In this document: piece after piece, positions 1 to 10,082 of the stretch
Position numbering within the stretch: the first letter of the stretch is position 1
Layout of the letters: each line of letters opens with the position of its first letter
Assembly: GCA_013398175.1 (NCBI GenBank)
Contig: VZRZ01004297.1
Location: 240,051-304,050 of the forward strand
Direction of reading: 5' to 3'
DNA from: Climacteris rufus
Taxonomy: Eukaryota; Chordata; Aves; Passeriformes; Climacteridae
DNA: 64,000 nucleotides
Program-made: the position numbers and the translations under genes
Notes under the pieces: model-generated
What the model saw: only the letters and a program-made list of their open reading frames with translations
Database searches by the model: none
What the model was told of the DNA's origin: nothing

Positions 1-50
1 GGGCCGGGGCCGGGGCCGGGGCCGGGGCGGGGGCGGGGGCCGGGGCCGGG
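1..50 (+). repeat. GGGGCC-type tract in EIF4A3 intron
   Basis: The first 50 bases are copies of CCGGGG with two CGGGGG variants, giving nine runs of at least three G. The tract reaches the window edge, so its full length is unknown. It is intronic and ends 33 nt before the first visible EIF4A3 exon. Such tracts form G-quadruplexes in DNA and RNA. Confidence 0.9.
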
Positions 51-83
51 ACCTGCGCTGACGCTGTCGCTTGGCCCCCGCAG

Positions 84-156
84 GGTTCGAGAAGCCGTCG
101 GCCATCCAGCAGCGAGCCATCAAGCAGATCATCAAGGGCAGGGACGTGATCGCCCA
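84..156 (+). CDS. EIF4A3: EIF4A3 visible exon 1 (Q motif)
   Basis: The exon enters in phase with two bases of Gly57 and ends with two bases of Gln81. It encodes GFEKPSAIQ followed by [11 protein letters not shown]. The acceptor is cccccgcag and the donor gtgagt. A possible branch site (ctgac) lies near 57-61, between the G-rich tract and the acceptor. Confidence 0.95.
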
Positions 157-3100
157 GTGAGTGCGGCCGGGGGAGGAAATGTCGGTCACGTTCGCTGCCT
201 TCAGGCTGGAAGCGGGATCGGCCTCCCGTGCTCCAGCGCTGGTGCCTGGCAGGGTGTAGGGAATGACCTGAGGGTGACGGGACACTGGCACAGCTTGCCC
301 AGAGAAGTTGTGGGTGCCCCATCCCTGGAAGTGCTCAAGGCCAGGCTGGATAGAGCTCTAGACGAGCTGGTCTAGTGCAAGAGGTCCTTACCCCGCAGCA
401 GGGGGGGACGGAACTGGATGTTCTGTAAGTTCCCTTCCAACCCAGACCATTCTGTGGTTGTATGATGTGACCAGAATAACAGGATGGAATTGGTTAGCTT
501 GCACATAGGCTGTGATCCTAACAGTTGCTATTGTCAAAGTTTATTAGGTGTAGTCACTGTAAAAAATATAGTATGTCTTAGAGACAAGGATATGCATCCC
601 ACCGAAAAAATCCTGTCCAGGTCACCACTGGGAATTACTAGCCTTGCAAATTGCACTGGCTTGTCTGTCATTTACTTGAAAAAAAGTATATGTGTGACAG
701 ATTGCAGGAAGCTAAAATGCTGGTGTGATAAGGAGTAAGCCTGGCAGGGCTGGGGACCCTAAATGGAGTGCTCTATCCCTGATATTGACAGCAGGTCATG
801 CTCTGATCAGAACAATCCTTTGTCAAACACACTGCTGGCACTCTCGAGTTCTTTGCAGTAGAGGGGTGGAATGTGTTGAAATTGCCTATATTGTTTGTCC
901 AGACACCCAGAGTATTCACCAAACATCTGTTCCTCAGGTCACAGTCAGGAACAGGGAAGACAGCAACGTTCTCCATCTCTGTTCTACAATGCCTGGATAT
1001 ACAGGTAATTTCATAGCCCGTGCTAAGAAGAATTTTTTATGAAATCATTGGTATTCATCATAAAAGCGTGTTCTTTAAGAGTGAATAAATGAAGCTTTAC
1101 ATTGAAATATTTTCATTATGGGCAGTGAACCTCAGACAGAGTTCTGACTGAAAACTTCACCAGACTCTACTCTGTAACAATTTAACTGCTAAAGTCAGTC
1201 TGGCAAAACAAATTCAGGTAAAGTCTTGTCAGTATGAAGTTGGCTTTAAGAGCTGACCTCTTGCACCTATGAGAGAGCCAAGTTCAACTCTCAGCAGGCA
1301 GAATTGTCTTCAGACAGTCCTAACAGCATCATCAGCCTAGCTGAACAATTGCCACACATTGCACAGAGCCAAACCTAGATTTTTGGCTGACAAGGGTTTG
1401 CTTTTGTTCTGGTCAGAGGTGTTGTGTCCATCCAATAGTTTTTGGGCAGAACTTGGATGTGTAGATGCTGTACAACAAAATTATGGTTTTCCCTGGGCTG
1501 GTATCCTCTTCAGGTTTGGGTTGCTACTCCTCTGTCAGTGTCTGGGGACATTAAAATGTTGTGTGTTCTAATGTCAGCTTTTGCTTCGTTTCTGTAAAGT
1601 GCTCTTATTTTCAAAGGTGAGAGATTGAAACATTGCCTTGGAACCCTTGTGCAGTGCAAGATGTTTGTCTGCACCAAACTGGAGGGCTTGGAATTGGCTT
1701 CCACTTTGCAAGAAATGTAGACACTTTTGTTTTAATTTTAACACAAAATTCTGTGATAAATCCTTCAGCTGTGACATTTCAGAGCACTGTGAGATCCATA
1801 ATGTCTTGTATGGTTTTTTACCTCTGGGCTGTGGTGAACTTCCACGTGATCCTGTTTCAACCAGGTGCGCGAGACCCAGGCCTTGATCCTGGCGCCGACG
1901 CGGGAGCTGGCGGTGCAGATCCAGAAGGTGGGAGCATTTCAGTCCCTGTCTACAGCACTGCCCAGGCCCGGGGCCACTGCTCTGCTGTTCCTCCAGCAGA
2001 GCTCAAAGCACAGCTCCCACTCTCTCTGTCTGTTCCTGACAGAAAGAACAACGTGTCATTGATACAGGGCCACTTTGTTCATCTGCGTTGTAGTATTACT
2101 TCAGCAGTCTAAGGTTTTGCACAGTCCTAACTGAAATTTTAAGGAGAGCACTTCTAAAGCAGTTAGGATCCCTGGGGAACTGAGTTCCCAGTGTTTGAAG
2201 GCCTGCTGTTGTGGAGATTTGGCTCAGACATTAAAAAATCCCTCTAACTCCTTGTGCTGACGTATCTAAAATAACCACAGCATGGCTGCACAGACCTGCA
2301 TCTCCTCACAAATGCAGGCCTAGGAGAGCTCAGGTGATTAAACCATTTCCTTGTGTGTTTGTGTTTGAAGGGGCTCCTTGCCCTGGGAGACTACATGAAC
2401 GTGCAGTGCCACGCCTGCATCGGTGGGACCAACGTGGGTGAGGACATCCGAAAGCTGGATTATGGGCAGCACGTGGTGGCTGGCACTCCAGGCCGTGTGT
2501 TTGGTAAGGAACTGGGGGGCTACACAGTGGCATTTATTGGAACTCCAGTAATGTAACATTAATGTGAAATGTAGCAAGCTCCCAACTTGCTGTAGTTATA
2601 CCTGGAGAAAACTACAGAGAGGTCAGTGGGGATGGTATTTTCATTTTCTTTGTTTATGTCTTGTTTTCACTGTGGAAGTTGCTCTTTATGTGGTGGCTTA
2701 GGAAAAAAAGAGAATTTTTTAAGGAGAAGTTATTACAATCCCAGAAAATACATTAAGGGGCTAAGAGCCAGGCCAACATGAATGCCAAAATTGGGTGCAC
2801 ATTTTCTGCATCCTCTTTGCTAAATCAGGTGCACTTGCAGCTGGTTCTTTCTGGTTTCGCTGCATGAAGATTTTAATATTTACTGCTCGTGGCAGTTACC
2901 ACACAGGTAGTGTTGGCCTTCAGGCTCACACCCTCTGCCTCTCTGAGAAACACACAGACAAATCTTACACAAGCTCCTGTCACTGGGAGAACGTGAGCTA
3001 GTCCCCACAAGTCAAAAAAACTCCCAAAATCAGTGCCTGCCAGACTGGGCTGGCTCTCAAACCAGGATGTGGACTTGTGGAGTCTGTTGACATAAAGTTC

Positions 3101-5972
3101 ATGTGGCATTTTGTATTTCTCCCATGTGTCCCTGCTGCACCAGAAGGCCGTGCAGTGGCTGGGAGCAGTGTGGGCTCCCCTGCTCGCAGAGCATTCCCAT
3201 CTCACACAGTGCACTCCCACAGATATGATTCGCCGCCGCAGTTTGAGAACGCGTGCCATCAAGATGCTGGTTTTGGATGAAGCAGATGAAATGCTCAATA
3301 AAGGTAAAACATTTCCCTCCCTTTCACTTGCTTTCTTGTCTCTTTGAGATTGCACGGTGTCCCAGGCCTACTTCTAAAAATTGGGTTTTCTAGGTTAGAT
3401 GATTGTAGTTAGTTATGATGGGTTGAGCTACATAATACGCCTTGTCTGGTGTTGCTGATTCACACATTAATGTTCCTCTCGTAGTACAGACCCAGTGCTG
3501 AATTCCAGATCAGACTGTGAAAGGGGAGGATATGTGGGGTGTGCTGACTGTGACCTGATTTGCACTGCAGGCTTCAAGGAGCAGATCTACGATGTGTACA
3601 GATACCTGCCTCCAGCCACACAGGTGGTTCTGATCAGCGCCACTTTGCCTCACGAAATCCTGGAAATGACCAACAAATTCATGACAGACCCCATCCGCAT
3701 CTTGGTGAAACGGTGAGTGAGCTTCCTTGCAAGGAACAGGAGCTCTGAGTCGGGCCAGCCCTGGGCAGCTCACAGTATTAACTGATCAAATGTACAGAAT
3801 CTCTCTTGTTCCTCTCACCATTGCCTGAGGGGCTGCAGATGTGCTCCTGTCCTGTTTGCCAGCAGAGCCTGACTTCCCTCCCTGGCTTTATCCTTGTCCA
3901 GTTCTGTGTGCTGCTGCTCAGCCTGGCTGCTTCCTCACTCTCCCCACGGACAGCAGTCCCTCCTTGTGGAAATCTGTCTTTCACACTTACCTAGTTCCTG
4001 GGCTCTCCCAGAGGACTTTTTAAGGCCTTCTATTATAATTTCCTATTACACAGCAGGCCAAAAGCCCCTTTAGCTGACTGAGCCTGGATGCTCTTGGAGG
4101 CAGAGCTTTCATCTGGTGGTGTCACAGGTCCTCGAGCACTGGAACTCAGGAGGAATCTCCCTCTTGTCTGAGCTGCACTGCCCCATTTAGTACTTTCAAG
4201 CTTCTTGAGGCTTTCTTCAGTCTCTCTTGCCAAGAAGCTGGAATGTAAAAACAGTGAGAACAGAAAGGTTCTCCTTTGGAGCTGTCTGGCCAGAGCAGAG
4301 CAGTTCAGTCTCTGCTGAATGGGTCACATTCAAGGCTTTCTCAGAGCAGTTTGCCAAGGACTTTCTAGAACAACTTGGACTCTGTCTGGACTCGGTAACC
4401 TGCGGCACACAGGCAGAGGTGTTGTCTGTGGTGAAGCACATCCAGCCCTTGTAACTGCTGTTCACTTGCTTGTGGTGTTCCTCCCTGCAGTGATGAGTTG
4501 ACCCTCGAAGGAATCAAGCAGTTTTTCGTGGCTGTGGAGAGGGAAGAGTGGAAGTTTGACACCTTGTGTGATCTCTACGACACGCTCACCATCACCCAGG
4601 CTGTCATCTTTTGTAACACCAAGAGAAAGGTACAGGAGCCACCAGAGGGACATGGTACTTTCTAGGAGTGACTCAGTGCTGGGTTAGTGGAGAGGTCTGG
4701 TTGCTTTGTAAAGATTATTCACCTCCCTTAGTTTCAGGATGCTTGTGGAAGTGTCTCAGACCATACCAGCACATCCCTGCCAAGGTTGTGGAGCACGGCT
4801 GGTGTGTTTGGCTGTGCTGAGCAGAGAGCTGACCCAGGCTCTGTTCACAGGTCGACTGGCTCACAGAGAAGATGAGAGAAGCCAACTTCACAGTTTCATC
4901 CATGCATGGGGACATGCCCCAAAAGGAGAGAGAGTCCATCATGAAAGAGTTCAGATCTGGCGCAAGGTAAATGCACCAGACAGTGCTCCTTCCATCACTG
5001 CTACTTCAGGGCAGGGTTTCCTTGGTGTCTGAAGGGAAACCCTCACACCTCTCCTCTCAAGGCTTTGTCCAGCTCAGATTAGGGGGAACTCTGATGTGCA
5101 TCTGTGCCCCTGTGGTGTTGAAGGGTTGGGAAACTGCCGCTTTCCAAGGAGGCATGCTTATACTTCCAAGTGTAGAATGAGTCTCTTTGCTGAAGACATT
5201 GGGAGTGGCTGCATTTAAAGTAAGTCGAGGAAAAAATATTTGTGCTCCATTCTCTGTATTTTAAACCCCTGGGAGCATTATTCCTTCTGAAAGATCCGAG
5301 CTGTGTCGGTCCTGTGTTGACTGAAGTTTGGTGGTGGTGCACGAGGCAGCTTTCCGTGCAGTTAAGTGTGGGTGCAGCTGGCGTGCTGTGGGCAGGGGGG
5401 AGCACAGCCTAGCAGGGGATGCTCTTTGCTGGAGCCTGAGGTATCCCAGCCCTCAGCCCCTTCTGGGGGTGGAGCAGCCCTAACTGTGCCCTTCCCTTTG
5501 CAGCCGAGTTCTCATTTCCACAGACGTGTGGGCTCGAGGCCTGGACGTGCCTCAGGTGTCGCTGATCATTAACTACGACCTGCCCAACAACAGAGAACTC
5601 TACATACACAGGTAGGCTCGGCCTCCCTCGGGGCGCTGTGGCCGGGTGGCTCCTCCCAGGGTGGCTCCATTCCCTCTCTCCCTGTGCTCCCCAGGATCGG
5701 CCGCTCGGGCAGGTACGGCCGCAAGGGCGTGGCCATCAACTTTGTGAAGAACGACGACATCCGCATCCTGCGGGACATCGAGCAGTACTACTCCACCCAG
5801 ATCGACGAGATGCCCATGAACGGTGCGTGCTGCCAGCCCTGCAGCAGCAATGCCCCTGCTCCGTTCTGCCTGACCCAGCTGTGTTGTGCTGTCCTGCTGG
5901 GCTCTGGCTCTCAGCAGACTCGGCTCATTAATTCTTTCATTGTCTCTCGTTTCAGTTGCTGATCTTATCTGA
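84..5972 (+). CDS. EIF4A3: EIF4A3, exon junction complex DEAD-box RNA helicase (5' end outside window)
   Basis: Eukaryotic initiation factor 4A-III is the ATP-dependent RNA clamp that anchors the exon junction complex on spliced mRNA and acts in nonsense-mediated decay and mRNA localisation. Eleven exons (84-156, 938-1004, 1865-1927, 2371-2503, 3223-3303, 3571-3712, 4491-4629, 4851-4966, 5504-5611, 5695-5822, 5956-5972) join in frame through GT-AG introns. They encode residues 57-411 if numbered like the 411-residue human protein. All helicase motifs are intact: Q motif (GFEKPSAIQ, 57-65), Walker A SGTGKT (84-89), PTRELA, TPGRV, DEAD (187-190), SAT (218-220), [10 protein letters not shown] and HRIGRSGR (363-370). 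KFDTL and FCNTKRK separate it from EIF4A1/EIF4A2, which as I recall read KLDTL and INTRRK. The start codon and first 56 residues lie to the left. It is convergent with ATL2. The split structure rules out a retrocopy. Confidence 0.97.
271..466 (+). mobile_element. CR1 LINE 3' fragment in EIF4A3 intron
   Basis: The stretch carries CR1 tail phrases, with small differences: cagagaagttgtgggtgcc, catccctggaagtgctcaag, gctggtctagtgcaagagg, and an end near ccattctgtggttgtatgat, a decayed form of the terminal attctatg repeats. Orientation is plus. It is a 5'-truncated, non-coding copy. Confidence 0.8.
938..1004 (+). CDS. EIF4A3: EIF4A3 visible exon 2 (Walker A)
   Basis: The exon begins with the last base of Gln81 and encodes 22 residues starting [11 protein letters not shown], the P-loop that binds ATP. 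The donor is gtaatt. Confidence 0.95.
1865..1927 (+). CDS. EIF4A3: EIF4A3 visible exon 3 (motif Ia)
   Basis: The exon encodes 21 residues with the RNA-contacting PTRELA motif. By hand count it is 44/63 G+C with seven CpGs, far richer than its introns. The donor is gtggga. Confidence 0.95.
2371..2503 (+). CDS. EIF4A3: EIF4A3 visible exon 4 (GG and motif Ib)
   Basis: The exon encodes residues 125-168 plus the first base of Asp169. It carries the GG motif (IGGTN) and motif Ib (TPGRV) of RecA domain 1. Confidence 0.95.
3223..3303 (+). CDS. EIF4A3: EIF4A3 visible exon 5 (DEAD box)
   Basis: The exon encodes residues 169-195 including MIRRRSL and the catalytic [10 protein letters not shown], where Asp187 and Glu188 coordinate magnesium and activate water in this family. 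It ends with the first base of Gly196. Confidence 0.96.
3571..3712 (+). CDS. EIF4A3: EIF4A3 visible exon 6 (motif III, SAT)
   Basis: The exon encodes residues 197-242 and two bases of Arg243. It contains LISATLPHE, the SAT motif coupling ATP hydrolysis to RNA remodelling, and the linker into RecA domain 2. Confidence 0.96.
4491..4629 (+). CDS. EIF4A3: EIF4A3 visible exon 7 (motif IV)
   Basis: The exon completes Arg243 and encodes residues 244-289. [10 protein letters not shown] and VIFCNTKRK (motif IV) are EIF4A3-type residues. The acceptor is preceded by ctccctgcag. Confidence 0.96.
4851..4966 (+). CDS. EIF4A3: EIF4A3 visible exon 8
   Basis: The exon encodes residues 290-327 and two bases of Ser328. 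It includes VDWLTEKM and [13 protein letters not shown] of RecA domain 2, part of the RNA-binding face. Confidence 0.96.
5504..5611 (+). CDS. EIF4A3: EIF4A3 visible exon 9 (motif V)
   Basis: The exon encodes residues 329-363 with motif V ([10 protein letters not shown]) and ends in the His and partial Arg of motif VI. The intron that follows is only 83 bp. Confidence 0.96.
5695..5822 (+). CDS. EIF4A3: EIF4A3 visible exon 10 (motif VI)
   Basis: The exon encodes residues 365-406, with the arginine-finger motif RIGRSGR followed by [11 protein letters not shown]. It ends in the first base of Val407, with donor gtgcgt. Confidence 0.96.
5956..5972 (+). CDS. EIF4A3: EIF4A3 terminal coding exon
   Basis: Seventeen bases complete Val407 and add Ala-Asp-Leu-Ile and TGA, the VADLI terminus shared by the eIF4A family. 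It is too short to be found by ORF scanning; it follows the acceptor tttcag. Confidence 0.94.
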
Positions 5973-6150
5973 AGGTCCGTGTGTAGCAGGAAGTTGTACC
6001 GTGTGGTACCCTCCAGAATTCTGTGCTGGACCCACATCCTTTTATCATATTTTTGGTCATACGTTCTTGAGTTGAGCTGCTCTCGGGAACTTGTGTAAAT
6101 ATTGTCTGTACTCCCACCCATGTTTTTCAATAAAAAAAAGGAAGTTTTAC
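5973..6150 (+). other. EIF4A3: EIF4A3 3' untranslated region
   Basis: A short 3' UTR of about 180 nt runs from the TGA to just past a canonical AATAAA at 6129-6134. The exact cleavage site is inferred. Confidence 0.75.
6129..6134 (+). promoter_or_regulatory. EIF4A3: EIF4A3 poly(A) signal AATAAA
   Basis: A canonical AATAAA inside an A-rich run lies 157 nt after the stop codon. It is the only such hexamer I saw between the stop and 6200. Confidence 0.8.
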
Positions 6151-8159
6151 CATAACCTGTGCTTAATTACTTTCACCCAGCACAGTAACAGGCAGGGAGT
6201 TTGAGATACTGCCATACATGGCTAGCACAATGGAAAAAAACATTGGATATTCCACATATCTGGGTTTGTAAAATAAGGGCTTCCTGTTCTCTACCCTTTC
6301 GTTATTGTGCCATGCCACCCGATGTACTTTTTAGTTTCCTTGACTTCACCTTTAAGGATCAGCCATCTGCAGGAAAAATCTGTGGCCTGGCCCTAGCCTG
6401 CTCTAAGAACAGAGTTACAGGCAGCCAGAAATTTCCAGCTGGTTACGTCTTTCTCAAGCCAGAAATCACCGCACTTGTTGCTCCAGATGAGGATTTTCCT
6501 TCCCAAGGAACTTGGGCAGGCACTTTCTGAAGTAAAAGGAGGAGCAAGTATCCTGTCTTGTCACCTTCTCCACCTCTTTCTGCTGCTGTACCTTGTTGCA
6601 TCTTCCCAGTCCTCCCTCGGCCTGTGGCTCCCTGCTATACTTTGCCAGCTGTGGGATCTCCCCTGGAGCTTTCCTGCCTGGCTCTGCTGTGTCCCTTTCT
6701 GAGGCAGGACGTGGCCAGAGCTGTACTGCAGGTGTGGGGTAATTACCATGGAAGCCTTTCCTGGTGAATTGATCTTTGCTTGCTCAGGGAGGACAGGGGA
6801 AGCAAGGCCTGAATACACCACAGTTGGCACAGAATTGGAACAGTTTTCGGAACTCCTTTCCTGAGTAATAGCAGAGTAGCCCAGGGTAGAGAGAGCAGCT
6901 GCCATCTCCTTTATGTCCCCGTGTGTTCTGCTGGTGCAACTCCTCAGTTCCCTCGTACCCACGCTGTGCACAAACCTGATGTTTGTAACAGTGCAGAGAC
7001 AGAAGCTGAGAAATGCTAAGCTGACTTTACTAAGAATATTTAGAGGAAGGGGTTGCCCTGTGGAGGTGTGGCCACTCCGGCTGCATGCCCCCAGGTGCCA
7101 CCAGCAGCAAGGCTGAGCCAGCATTCCCAGTAGGCACACGCAGCACGTGCTCACACCATCCCTACACGGCACAGCAGCACCACCACCCTCACGCCATCCC
7201 TCCAGCTGATCACGAGGAAGGGCTCTTAGGGGGAAATACACTGGGCAGGGAGGCTCAGCTCATGCAGTATCCAGCCTCTGGATCACCACTCTACTCCATG
7301 GACACGGCCCACAGCTGCACTTCAGTTGCTGGCTCAGCCCGCCCTTGCACACCGTCCCTGTGAATGCCCTCGGCAGCTCTGGCCTTCAGACACAGGGCTG
7401 TCCTTAACTGGCCCTGGGAGAGCCTCTTCTGCCTCCCGCAGACAACTGGAACCCAGTCGCACCCGAGCCTCCAGCTGCCTCATGCAAGGATAGATGTGTG
7501 TCCAGCCCACATTCCCACCCCTGACTCCCAGGCCCCTTTCCCTTGTTGCTGGCTAAATCCAGCTCGCTGTTCCCACAGTGACACACGACCTCACTCCAGG
7601 TGCTGGCACTTGCTTTCCACTCACCCTAGGCTGCTGCTACTTCAAACATCCAGCCCCGTGACCCCAGGCCCCATTCCAAGTCGTGGCACTTGGACCTCCA
7701 TGCACACATGCACATGGAATGGAGTCCCCTGTTCCAGGAAAGGGTGAGAAATGGAGTTAACACGGCCAGACAAGGACACACACCAGCACCCTGCTGCCAC
7801 ATGACCAGCCCCTTTTATCCCCTAAAACACCAATTTCCCACACTTGATTAAAAGTCATCTTGACCCCTGCCTTTCCCTACCTTGGATCCCTCCCACAAGC
7901 TCGAGGGGATTTTACATTCATTCTGCAACTTCTTGGCACAGTGTTCAGGAACTCTTCCCCCCACAGACCCTGAAGGAAAGAGTCCAGAAAAAGCTTTTCA
8001 ACTTATTCTTCCCATGCTGGAAAGAGTTCTGCCCCTGTGTGCAGGGCACAGCCTCAAATCTGACTCGCAGCTTCCTGGAGAACACAAGCAGCAAGGGCAG
8101 GCAGGGCCCTGCGAGCCCCAATGTCACTTGATTGGCAAGAGATTAATCACCAAAGCATT
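6151..8159. other. Intergenic region between convergent EIF4A3 and ATL2
   Basis: About 2 kb lies between the EIF4A3 poly(A) site and the most distal plausible ATL2 poly(A) site. I see no exon, RNA gene or recognisable repeat. Short ORFs on both strands have no family resemblance. Base composition becomes C-rich on the plus strand between about 7100 and 7800. Confidence 0.6.
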
Positions 8160-8179
8160 GGCTTGTTTGAATAACAGTA

Positions 8180-8185
8180 TTTAAT
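8180..8185 (-). promoter_or_regulatory. ATL2: Possible distal ATL2 poly(A) signal ATTAAA
   Basis: ATTAAA is the commonest AATAAA variant. It is the most distal candidate before the gene-free interval; cleavage would fall near 8160. Confidence 0.4.
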
Positions 8186-9866
8186 CTGTACAGTTTGAGA
8201 TATCATAAAATGCGACATTCCTACCTCATCTTCAGCATCATTCCCTGGAGCTGAGCCCTCCTCCCCCGAGGGCAGATAACCCCCACTCCCCAGCAGTTCT
8301 TGGCGCTGCAAAAGTCACAGTGCAATTGCTTTAGTCCTAGACAGATGATTTCCCTCACTCGAGAGAGGGGAGACTGATAAAGCTCAAATGTTGATGAAAG
8401 TTGTTACCACTTAGGAATGCAAAAAAGCCCAGCTATTGCACACGGCCATTTCCAGCTGAAACTACAGCACAGTTAATGATCCAGCTGCCTTTACACTCCG
8501 CACGGTTGATACTGATGTAGCCAAGAATGAAAATAAAGCCAGCAGCAAGGTTTCAGAGTGATACAATTGTTGGAGGGCAGAATCTGACAAGCAACTCCAC
8601 AAGTCAAAAGCGTGCTTTGGGACAGCAGGAGGTTCTCCTGTGCAGGGAGGGGCAGTGAGCTGGACAGGTGTCACCTTCCAGAGACAAGCATGAGAGGAAC
8701 ATCAGCTTCGATAGAAAGCTATGAAGTACAATAGAACAAATCTGTCCATATAATTGTCAGGATAAGTATTTGACATAGTTTATGTAGTAGAATACATACT
8801 TGAACATCTTTTAAAAATAAGCACGGATTTCATTTCATATATACACAACTGATTTTAATCATGTACTGAAAATAAATTACAGGAAATAACTTTAAAATGC
8901 AACAGAAGACAAGAGTTTCACAACAAACATTCCCACTGATTTTTCCCAAGGGGGTGAGAGATTGCAGTGCTCAAGGCAGGTAAATATCACAAATATATCA
9001 AAAAACTTCAAATTGTTGATGCATTCACACATTTACATGAGCCACAAATATTCCTTTACAGGAACTGCACTTAGCTACCACAGAACCAGGTTTTGCCATA
9101 AACTACAAAACTTTGATACAAAATCGTATTTATATATTTATATTTCATATACATGCCCTATCTGTGATTTCTTAAAAAATAAAAACTAAACACACTGTAC
9201 AGACAATCCTAACTCATTGCTTGGTAGCTGTAGGCAACATTTTTGGATGGAATTTCTTCCCCAGTAGAATTAATGGCAATATTATATACACGAAGGCTAA
9301 ACTGCAGAAAAAGACAGCTCAGTTCCAGATATGCACCTCCCTCGGGACCAGGTCTGCGAGCCGAAGGCAAGAGAGCCTGTGTGCTGAGCCCCTGCCTCCC
9401 TGCCAGCCCAGCTCTGCGTGCGGAACCGACACATGCATCCGTGAACACTGGTAAAGGCAAGAAAGCGAGGGACGCACTGCAATGGAGCGGCTGCTCCGGC
9501 GGGCCGGCCCCCGCACGCACAAACACTGCCTGGAGGCGGCCGGGGGTGCTGCCGAGCTGGGCACGTTCGGGGAGAGCACACGCGGCCTGGGGCTGCTCAT
9601 TCCACTTCCCTGAATCAGCTCCTGCGGGGGCCAGGCTGCCCCTGGCAGCAGAGGCTGCGCGGGCTCCCGGCGCTGGAGCAGGAGCCCCTCCCGCCCCCGA
9701 GCGCAGACACTGCGGAAACCTGAGCCCTTCCCCAGCCCGGCGGGCTCCGTGGCACCGGTCTGTCTGAGAAGCTGAGCACTGACAAACTTAACTCTTCCCC
9801 GGTGATGGCAGCAATCTGTGAAGCCAATCACACTAAACTACTTCTACAGTTGATTGTAAACTTTGG

Positions 9867-9895
9867 TTTATTTTTATTTATTTTTTTCTTTTATT
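9867..9895 (-). promoter_or_regulatory. ATL2: Cluster of AATAAA poly(A) signals, proximal
   Basis: On the minus strand AATAAA occurs at 9890-9895, 9877-9882, 9873-9878 and 9867-9872, starting 68 nt past the ATL2 stop. A moderately GT-rich stretch follows. Use of these would give a very short 3' UTR. Confidence 0.55.
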
Positions 9896-9962
9896 ATTGA
9901 GTTCTCATGGTACAGCAAGCATGTCTAGGATGAGAGGGCAGAGTTGAAGAGGAGACGAACTG

Positions 9963-10082
9963 TCAGTCTGTCTTTAGTCTGGCATGGTGAGCCACCTGCT
10001 CGGTCAGGCCTGCTTTGATAGAGTTTTTTACAGACTGCCTCATATGATCCTCCATCAAATTATCACTCATGGGCTTCAACAC
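9963..10082 (-). CDS. ATL2: ATL2 canonical terminal coding exon
   Basis: The exon encodes 39 residues, [20 protein letters not shown] through HHARLKTD and TAA, matching the C-terminal cytosolic helix of the long ATL2 isoform. In human ATL2 this tail limits fusion activity. Confidence 0.95.
   Translation of the reverse strand: MLKPMSDNLMEDHMRQSVKNSIKAGLTEQVAHHARLKTD

Larger units (their letters stand above)
8160..9962 (-). other. ATL2: ATL2 3' untranslated region (maximal extent)
   Basis: From the TAA, the minus-strand transcript meets clustered AATAAA signals within 100 nt and a distal ATTAAA near 8180. The longer form would be about 1.8 kb. It is AT-rich at 8700-9300 and contains a GC-rich insert at about 9340-9770. 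The ORFs here are incidental. The end point is inferred. Confidence 0.55.

Noticed and set aside
1633..2112. Plus-strand ORF of 159 codons overlapping an EIF4A3 exon
   Set aside because: It reads the exon at 1865-1927 in the wrong frame and otherwise covers intron.
84..5972. Identity as EIF4A1 or EIF4A2
   Set aside because: The C-terminal VADLI is shared, but [32 protein letters not shown] and FCNTKRK are EIF4A3-type.
84..5972. Processed EIF4A3 pseudogene inserted next to ATL2
   Set aside because: Ten introns with GT-AG borders and an intact frame exclude a retrocopy.
9243..9767. Plus-strand ORF of 174 codons
   Set aside because: It lies within the GC-rich block of the ATL2 3' region, has an Ala/Pro/Arg-biased composition and overlaps equally long ORFs on the other strand.
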